Source: Microbotryum silenes-acaulis (lineage: Eukaryota; Basidiomycota; Microbotryomycetes; Microbotryales; Microbotryaceae). From it: DNA of 64,000 nucleotides. Location of the stretch: NCBI GenBank assembly GCA_003665825.1, contig QPFY01000012.1, forward strand, positions 992,001-1,056,000. The letters run 5' to 3'. The notes below the pieces were generated by a model. It did not search any database. It saw nothing but the letters and a program-made list of their open reading frames with translations, and was not told the origin of the DNA. Shown here one piece after another: positions 57,175-64,000 of the stretch. The first letter of the stretch is position 1; the number at the start of each line of letters is the position of its first letter. Position numbers and translations under genes: made by a program.

Positions 57175-58046
57175 ATGGTTTCGTAAGCTGCCACTTTCCA
57201 CTCTTCCAGGCTTGCTGCCGTTGCTGCGAGCCTGTGTCGGCCTCATGGCATGGCTCATGCCTCCCGCACTTCTTCAGCTGCATCCTAGTCTCCATCGCTC
57301 TCAAGTCAGAATCCTCGGCTGAAGAAGTCAAGTCCAGATTGGTCAGTCGAAGCCGAGCTGAGCCTCGGGCCGAGGTGGTGCCGAGGCTCCAGCAGGCCTC
57401 GCGGCCATCCCTCTCATCAGGCCGGACAAGTGTATAAACCTCTCCTCCCGCGTCATGTCACAGGTCGAGTTCGCGCAATCTTACCGGAGCGACCAGGGCA
57501 CTCTGGACTGTCAGTTATATACGCTCTAGCGACTGTAGGGATCCACAGAGTCGATCGGGGCTAACGATCGAACAAAAAACCGTGCCTTCGCTGACGCTCA
57601 CTGCAGGGCACGTGATGCAAAACCCCAAGGTGCGACCCAGGCGTCCGAGACAGTGACGTGAATCGGAGCTCATGCTCGAAGATCTATGTACAGGACAAGA
57701 CCAAGTTCGCCATCGTAGAGCGATATACGGATGGCAAGGGTGAGCAGCTGTGCTTTGTAGATCTGACGAATATCGTCACCCGCGGCCCCCCGGGTAGGAA
57801 AGCTGGCTGAGCCGCCGCTTCCCACTGTCATGGTCGCAGCCATCAAAGCCCACACAGGTAATTGTCTAATCGACGTTCGGCTTGCGTGTTGAGATCCACT
57901 CCACTGATGGGCACCACCAATCATTTACACCGTCGCTGCGCACAGCCAATCCTCTCTATCCAAAATTCGGCAAGTGGATCGCGCCTCTGGTAGCGTCACC
58001 ACCTGTCGTCACAGTCTACACTGAACTTGGAAGCGCCAAGCTCTGA
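57175..58046 (+). CDS. Antibiotic-biosynthesis-monooxygenase (ABM) domain protein, seven exons
   Basis: Exons 57175-57182 (8 nt), 57278-57341, 57464-57509, 57607-57629 (23 nt), 57694-57739, 57840-57857 (18 nt) and 57946-58046. They sum to 306 nt, 101 residues, all phases closed with GT-AG sites. The protein is the size of a single ABM dimeric alpha-beta barrel: start MVSCILVSIALK, then EEVKSRLVEFAQSY, GTLDWHVMQNP, a central FAIVERYTD strand, HTANPLYPKFGKWIA and a final VVTVYTEL strand. Members include quinol or heme-linked monooxygenases and many stress proteins of unknown substrate. No long unspliced frame marks this gene, so it is easily missed. Cofactor and substrate cannot be read. Confidence 0.85.
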
Positions 58047-58397
58047 AGGTCTGAGGTGCTAGACGGTGTGGACGAGGGAGAGACGAGGTGCGAGGGAGTC
58101 TCGAGTATGAGATCAGGTTAGGACCGTGAAGCAACGGAAGTAGGTCAAGATGGTGGCTCTCGAGATGGATTGGGACTAGGGACTATGGGATCAAGGACGA
58201 TGTTGTTGCTTGCAGGAAGCAAAGGAACGTCTACAAATGGGCCGCCTTTTATAGTAAAACCCGTGGAATGTTATCGAAGGTCATGGAACTATCCTAAAAG
58301 AGTGGAGAGCGTGTGTAGAAGGAAATAGAAGCGAGTAGAATGAAATCGAGAGAATGAGCCCGAAGCTCGAGATCCGAAACGGAAGCCGATGGAACGG

Positions 58398-58460
58398 CCA
58401 TGTTCTTTTCGGCCTTTGCTGCAAGGATTTGACGCGCCGATCGAACTCGCGCGCTCGGGC
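58398..58460 (+). repeat. Fragment of the dispersed repeat (third copy)
   Basis: Matches the start of the repeat at 59997 (CTTTTCGG-CTTTGCTGCAAG-TTTGACGCG), then the similarity ends. Confidence 0.6.
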
Positions 58461-59632
58461 CTCCCCTCTCCTCTCTCCCCTGCTGAGCTATAGCTGTGCC
58501 TCGTACACACGCGGGCCCACACACGGTCACTCGCGCTGCACGTTCCCTTCAGGGCCTTCACTGCACCGTCGACGTCTCCACCAGCCTCTGCCGCTGCGTT
58601 TACCACCGTTGATACGGGTGCGTTCCTCACCCCCAAGATCACCTCACAGTTGACGAAGTCGCTGACCGAGCGTTTCATCTTGCAGGACGTTTCTCGGCTA
58701 GCCGCGCCTAGCTCGTCTAAATCCTCGACGTGGCTCTGTCCAGGAGTAACTCGGGGTAAGTGTTATTGGTCACCCAAGCTTGTTGCACGGTGAACTTACC
58801 ACTTTGATTCCTACAGTGATCTTGCCAGTCCTGTACGGGCAGTTAGTCGGTAGTCCTTGTTGGACCACTTCTCTGACTCGCAACCCCTGCATCTCTCAGC
58901 AGTCCTTCTGCCGAACCCCCCTGCTCGAAACCCAGCCTCTGCCAGCCTCCACGGCATCACAGAGTTCCGCTTGTTCTTGCAAAGGTATGCTGAGACGAAG
59001 GTAGCTATCCCCACTCTCACCAGTTGCAGCCAACTGACATCACCCTGAGCTTGTTCTTGCAAAGCCAAAGCTCCTTCTGATCGATCCCACCCTCCATCCT
59101 TTGTCACTCGCGTGAAAACTACTTCATTCTTACAAAAATTCTTCTTTTCTCTTCTTCGGTTCAGTCTGCCTTCCCACTACGTTCATTTCCGTATCTTCTT
59201 GGCTTCCATCTCGCTACACTCGCTGGGTTTCAATGTCGTCTTTCGTTGTCAGACGCCCTTGGATAGTTCGTTCTTGTTGAACGGTTGGACACACCGCTAG
59301 TTGTCCCTCATCCCGCTGCAACTTGACTCATTTTACCGCTACACGTCGCGCGAGCGGTCCAGGGAGTCGAAGGAGCGCGACGATGGAATCAAATCGAAGA
59401 AGAGCGTGGAAGTGGATGGAACCAATTCGAAGCTTGAGACGGGTGATCGTAACACGAAGATCAGCTGAGACTTGAAGCCAGACGGTAATTTGCAACATGA
59501 CGAGTTGCAGACGAGTTGAGACTAGGTATGACTCGAGTCCAGCTCTGAGATTGACGTTCTATCTTGTTTACGCTCCTTACTGTCGCAAACCTATGTTGCG
59601 ATATGGAACTGCGAGCAAGGCTACGCTTAAGC

Positions 59633-59750
59633 TTAGTTAGTAACTAACTACGCCACCGCAAATAGTTAACTAACTATTCCAACTATTGAGCCATAGTTGA
59701 TAGTTAGTTAGTTCCGGCTCAGAGGAGACCATAGTTAACTATGGTAACTA
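59633..59750. repeat. Cluster of AGTTA/TAACT palindromes
   Basis: Includes TTAGTTA-G-TAACTAA (59633-59647), AATAGTTAACTAACTATT (59670-59687) and the perfect 16-bp palindrome CCATAGTTAACTATGG (59729-59744). Confidence 0.85.
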
Positions 59751-59996
59751 TGGGCCTCGGTAGAAGTGCTAGAAGTCCTCGCCACGGGAACTCCAGAGAC
59801 AATTTACCTCCGAGTGATGATGATGATGAGGTGTAGGTCTGTCATGTAGAATCTCGTCCAAATGACAGAGTAATGTTGTTAATGGTTGTATCAAAAGTAA
59901 TGTATACCGCTCGAGCTCACATACACTACACCATAAGAGGCATTGAGAGCACATGTGAGCGGCTCTCAAAAGTCGGTAGCAGAACGCTGAGGATCA

Positions 59997-60525
59997 TGGT
60001 CTTTTCGGCTTTTGCTGCAAGAGTTTGACGCGGAGGCCGAAGCGCGCGCTACCTCAAGTCCCTGCTGTAAGCCGTGCTCGCACGCATTCCTTCCCTCCGC
60101 TGTAAGCCGTGCCTTCACGCCTGCCCTTTGAGCCTTGGTCCATAAGCCGCCCCCCGCGCAGGAATTTCTACCCAAGCCTGCTCCTCCAGCCTTGTCAGTT
60201 CCGCACTGCTTGCCGCTGCTGTACCAATTCATCGCTGTGTACCTCTGCCACCCTCCTGCCAAGGTTGGTGTCCGTCCTCGAACTCTTCCTGTCACTACGC
60301 CTCAGGCTGACAGGTTCCGAGTCTTGCACAGGACCTTCCCCAGCGATCACGGACGCACCCGCATCAGTCTCTGCCAGACTACGTGGACAACTGCCCTCTG
60401 TGTACGCTGCTTCCAACTCTCCTTGTTGGATGGTTGACTAACTGTTCATACCCCTGTATACAGCCCCCGCCCTACGCCTGCCAAGCGTAGCCGTGCCTCT
60501 TGCCATTGAGTACCGCGTCTCGCTC
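59997..60525 (+). repeat. Dispersed repeat, copy 2
   Basis: Homologous to the reverse complement of 26895-27415 over its whole length. No long coding frame is conserved between the two copies, so it is probably a non-autonomous element. Confidence 0.75.
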
Positions 60526-61671
60526 TACGTTCGCCGAGGTTCCATTTTCAATCAAAGCAGCGTGGCACATGACCCTCTGCTTCCCGAAGCAGACTGAAAC
60601 GACCTGTCTTGCGTGTCTACCACATCGTAGCGTAGTTCCTTCAATCATCCAGTTCCTGCCACTGCCGAAATCTATGCCAGACCTCGGGTAGTGTCGGCCA
60701 GTGCGCCAATTCCGCCGTTAGGGGCCCCGCCACTGGCAGCGTGTCACGGGGCTTCACTCCACGACGTTCCGCGGCCTTCCGCGACATTCTATGAGCCCGG
60801 TTTAAACTGAGGCGCAGGCTTCTCCATCTTTCTCCCTCCTGCTCTTCACAGCTTACCCATCGCACCTCATCCCATCGCCACCTCGAGCTCGCGACATCCG
60901 AAGCGGTCGTCGTGGAAGCTCTGCAACGAATACGGGACAAGTTTTCTCAAGAAATGGCTGCCGCATGCAGCATAGCTACGGATTCGAGTAAGTAACTTCA
61001 TGAACTGTGCACTTGGTGTGGGATTGTTCAGGAGCTAATGGAAAACTACCAAGCAGCAATTCCCTTCAACAGGTCCTCTTTGAATGTCAACCCTCAAGTT
61101 GTTTCTTCACCATCAGCTGGTGACACTGCATGCGTGAGTTATCCCTTGAATGGCTGTGCAGTCTTAGATATGACGGAAAACCTGATACGAAAAAAGACAT
61201 TGGACGTCAGTGACACAGCAGAAGGATTGAGCGGAAGGATTGACTTCGTACGGTTGAGAATCCGGGTCATTGGGACACTAAATGTGAGTCTTCACTGCCA
61301 TTGCTACAGATGGACAACAGCAAGAATACTGATAGTTGTAACGAATCACGCAGAAAAACAGGCTCTGGTTCCGTGGATTGCGGCTCACCATCCCGTGGCA
61401 GATCCTCAACGGCTCGGTTCGGTGGAGTGACCGTCGTGTTGGCAGGTGTGTGCCAATCTTTCAACCGCACAGCGCAGGGCAGCATGACTAACTGACCGGT
61501 TAGACTGTAACATCACAGGGGATTCGAAGCAATGCCTTCCCGTTATTCCCAAGTCATCGCCTGCACAAATCGTCGACGCTTGCATCATGCAATGCTGACT
61601 TCTGGGGGGAAGTTGAGGTGCTGCATCTCTCTGTAAGTAGCAGTCCTTGCCTGAATTTTAGACCCTATACT
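60526..61671. other. Unassigned, exon-like pieces on the plus strand
   Basis: From about 60900 to 61430 short open pieces separated by GT...AG pairs read like protein (VVVEALQRIRDKFSQEMAAA; ELMENYQAAIPFNRSS; KQALVPWIAAHHPVADP). I could not assemble or identify them; they may be a decayed transposase or a host gene interrupted by the element downstream. Confidence 0.25.
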
Positions 61672-61803
61672 TGTTGAGTTGACACTTGAGGAGTACACTC
61701 TGCAGGCTACATGAGCGCGAGCGCGCGCGGGCTTTCCCTTAGCTTCCTTCTGATTCGAGCGTTCTAACGTATTGAACCACCTCGAATCAGACGCCGAGAT
61801 TCA
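61672..61803 (+). repeat. Candidate 5' LTR of the copia element
   Basis: Begins TGTTGAG and ends ATTCA just before a candidate primer-binding site. Contains an internal 10-bp inverted repeat (CTGATTCGAG 61750, CTCGAATCAG 61781). No second LTR is in the window, so the limits are a guess. Confidence 0.3.
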
Positions 61804-61806
61804 AGA

Positions 61807-61819
61807 GGTTATTAGCCCA
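61807..61819 (+). promoter_or_regulatory. Candidate primer-binding site (half-tRNA iMet type)
   Basis: GGTTATTAGCCCA differs by one base from the complement of the initiator-tRNA anticodon arm, the primer used by Drosophila copia and yeast Ty5. It lies 54 bp before the Gag start. Confidence 0.4.
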
Positions 61820-61872
61820 ACGACTTCGCACAGCTGCTGCCACGTCGCAACGGTTTACCCGAACGCTCCACC

Positions 61873-64000
61873 ATGACTGGCGAACAGTCAACCACCGACA
61901 AGTCCGTCGACGCAGACCCTCCAACACACTCGCAAACTTCGCGTTTCCCGGCATTTGCGATTTTGAAGAACAACAACATCGACATATGGCTCGATCACGT
62001 TCGCTTCACCGTCGACAGGCGTCAGTGGCAGCTCTCCTTTCCCAAGCAGTACCCATCCGCCAAATGCAAGGACGACGATGAACTCGATCGAGCTCATGAT
62101 GCGGTGCACAGGGCAATGCATCAAACCTGTTCAGAAAGTGTGGCGCATCTTCTGGTCAGCTGCTACGACCTGACGCCGGAGCAGACGGTGGAATACCTTC
62201 GAAAGCATCTGGGTCGGTCTTCCCTTCGCGGCGTTATCACGCAAATTGGAAAGTTATTCTCGGTCGGACCGCCACCAGCACAGGAAGACGATTATCTTCC
62301 TTGGGCCGGATCCATCACTCGCCTCACAACTGACCTACGGACTCACAAGTTGACGTTCGACCAAGTGGTTGCATGCCACCTCATTGCGATTGTGGGCGCT
62401 CGACGACCGTCGTATCTGGATCAGTTCGACTCCAAAGACGTCGATGCGATACCAACTGTCGACACAGTGATCGCAGCAGGTCGAGCTCCAGCAAACTTGA
62501 GTCAAGATACTGGGAACGCTGCGACGGCGTTGTTGGCCACGACTGGTGCCCAACCGAAGCCACCCGGCCCCTGCTGGAACTGCGGTGAAGACACCCACTT
62601 CAACAAAAACTGTTCCAAGCCGAAGAAGAAGAAGTTTTCACGATGCAAGACGACCAAAGGCGAGGAACCGATGGCAAATTTGGCGCTCCCTTCGGTTGAA
62701 GACATTCTGGGGACCGATTCCGTTGGCGCGTTTTTCACGCAATTACCAAAAGGACACTCTCGAGAAATGATCATCTACGACACGGCAGCGACTCATTACG
62801 TCATCAATGATCCTGCCGCGTTCGCCGACCTGAAGGCGACAGCTCCGTCTTCGTTAAAGGGCATCAATGGTAACGGAAAGACCATTATGGGAGTAGGCAC
62901 GGCCTGCGTCGAAGACAAGCACGGCAAGAGGTACAACTTGGTCAACAGCATCTTCGTCCCTAGCGCCCCCGCCAATCTCTTCGCCGGGCATCGAGCCGAT
63001 CGTGATAGTCACAAGATCACCATTCAAAACGGGCGATTCACGGTGGCCGGAAATGACGATATCCTACTCACGGGACAGAAGCTCAATTCGGGGTTGTACC
63101 GGCTGGACCTCAAGTTGGTTCAAGCTCGGAGTTCACCCCGTGAATGTGCGTCAGCCACAGCTCTGACAGCAGTGCCTCTCCACATCTGGCACGGACGTTT
63201 CGCTCATCTACACTGCCGTTCCCTTCACCAGCTGTCCAAGTCTGACGCTGTGATAGGTTTGAACATGAAGTCTCGCAGTGACTTGAAATGCGAATCGTGT
63301 CTGGCCGGCAAAGCTACGCACAAGCCGTTCCCAAACTCCGAATCGCTAGCCGAAAAACCCCTTGATCTCGTCCACATCGATCTCTTGTCCTTCGACGGCG
63401 AGCTGTCACTTGCAAATCATCGCTACGCGCTAGTTATCGTCGACGATTGTACGCGGTACATGTGGGTGTTGACGATGCTGCGGAAGTCGGACTCCTTTGA
63501 AAGGTTCAAAACGTGGAAACTACGGGTCGAGCTGTCGTCAGGGCACACTTTGAAAGTTGTCCGTTTGGACCGCGGTGGCGAGTTCCTTTCGACGGAGTTC
63601 AAGCGATGGTTGGACGACACGGGTTTGTCGCGACAACTCACGATCCCCAGCACGCCCGAGCAAAACGGTGTCGCCGAAAGGGCCAACCGCTCGATTTCGG
63701 AAGCAGCTCGAACGATGCTGTATGAATCCGGTCTGCCCACGGTGTTTTGGGCCGAAGCCGTGGCTACATACGTGTATGTGAAGAATCGTTCCCCACACTC
63801 TGCTCTTGGTGGCAAGGTGCCATTTCGGGAATGGACCGGGAAACCTGCGCACGTTCATCACTTGCGGGTCTTCGGATGTCGAGCTTGGCACACGGCGAAT
63901 ACCGAACAACGTAAGAAACTACAGCCACGGGGCCTTCCAATGATCTTCCTCGGATACGACCTAGAGCCTACCGCCTATGGGACCCGGTGAGGGGGCGGTT
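61873..64000 (+). mobile_element. Ty1/copia-type retrotransposon Gag-Pol, 5' part, frame broken near its right end
   Basis: A single 705-codon frame with the copia order. Gag is followed by a CCHC zinc knuckle (CWNCGEDTHFNKNC, about residue 234), an aspartic protease with a DTAA core (about 301), a GAG-pre-integrase HHCC zinc region (LHIWHGRFAH ... CESC, about 437-478), and an integrase core. The integrase acidic residues appear as HID, LDRGGEF and VAERANRS, the last after PEQNG. Protease and integrase preceding reverse transcriptase is the copia order. The frame stops at 63988, but the codons that the family would use continue in another frame from about 63967 to the window end, so a small indel lies near 63960-63970. 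Reverse transcriptase and RNase H would lie beyond the window. Confidence 0.92.

Larger units (their letters stand above)
58047..59996. other. Gene-poor, repeat-bearing stretch
   Basis: A plus-strand spliced frame is possible: 58549-58757 (Ser/Ala/Thr-rich, SQLTKSLTERFILQ) with donor GTAAGT and acceptor CTACAG at about 58817, continuing to a stop near 59004. It lacks a start and a family, so I do not call it. A 16-bp direct repeat GCTTGTTCTTGCAAAG occurs at 58969 and 59049. Confidence 0.3.

Noticed and set aside
1..64000. CRISPR arrays, bacterial operons or a defence island
   Set aside because: No direct-repeat/spacer pattern; all genes are intron-split eukaryotic genes.

Overview
The window looks like nuclear DNA of a basidiomycete fungus. 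It is GC-rich, and its genes are cut by many short introns (about 50-150 nt) with GTRNGT donors, YAG acceptors and CTNA-type branch sites. It carries fungal genes such as White collar-1, exo-beta-1,3-glucanase, carnitine acetyltransferase and MBF1, plus a Ty1/copia retroelement. The WC-1 homologue keeps its GATA zinc finger, unlike the well-studied Agaricomycotina versions. That makes a Pucciniomycotina (Microbotryomycetes-like) source my best guess, as an inference only. I found no bacterial, organellar or viral genome features, CRISPR arrays or convincing tRNAs.

Layout. 0-4.2 kb: a small hydrophilic protein, a very acidic protein and a membrane protein. 4.2-6.8 kb: no intact gene; coding-like debris, a 20-bp palindrome, a 13-G run and a 17-bp-stem hairpin. 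6.8-12.1 kb: the WC-1 blue-light receptor and an ALKBH7-like dioxygenase. 13-15 kb: a butanediol-dehydrogenase-like gene with a 9-nt micro-exon. 16.7-18.1 kb: a broken gene containing two inverted duplications. 18.7-25.6 kb: MBF1, a short STI1-like co-chaperone (divergent from MBF1) and a mitochondrial carrier. 25.6-27.6 kb: repeat-rich. 27.6-31.7 kb: a membrane-anchored GDSH/DxxH protein and mitoribosomal protein mL44. 32-34.3 kb: an amidase pseudogene. 34.4-40 kb: SSF1 (ribosome assembly) and RPC82 (RNA polymerase III), head to head. 40.2-51.3 kb: GH5 glucanase, SmD3, an Ap4A phosphorylase-like enzyme and carnitine acetyltransferase. 51.5-56.1 kb: a 1476-residue ankyrin-RCC1-BTB-BTB protein. 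57.2-58.0 kb: a 101-residue ABM-type protein split into seven exons. 58-64 kb: repeats, palindromes and a copia Gag-Pol running off the end.

There are no operons and I see no dedicated multi-gene pathway. The genes are mostly housekeeping: RNA processing, ribosome biogenesis, Pol III, chaperones, mitochondria and acetyl-carnitine metabolism, plus light sensing and wall remodelling. Several genes meet tail to tail with under 200 bp between stops (SSF1/amidase, RPC82/GH5, carnitine acetyltransferase/BTB protein). Exon models were built by hand from splice consensus and reading phase. Where phases close across every junction I say so; unresolved junctions are flagged.
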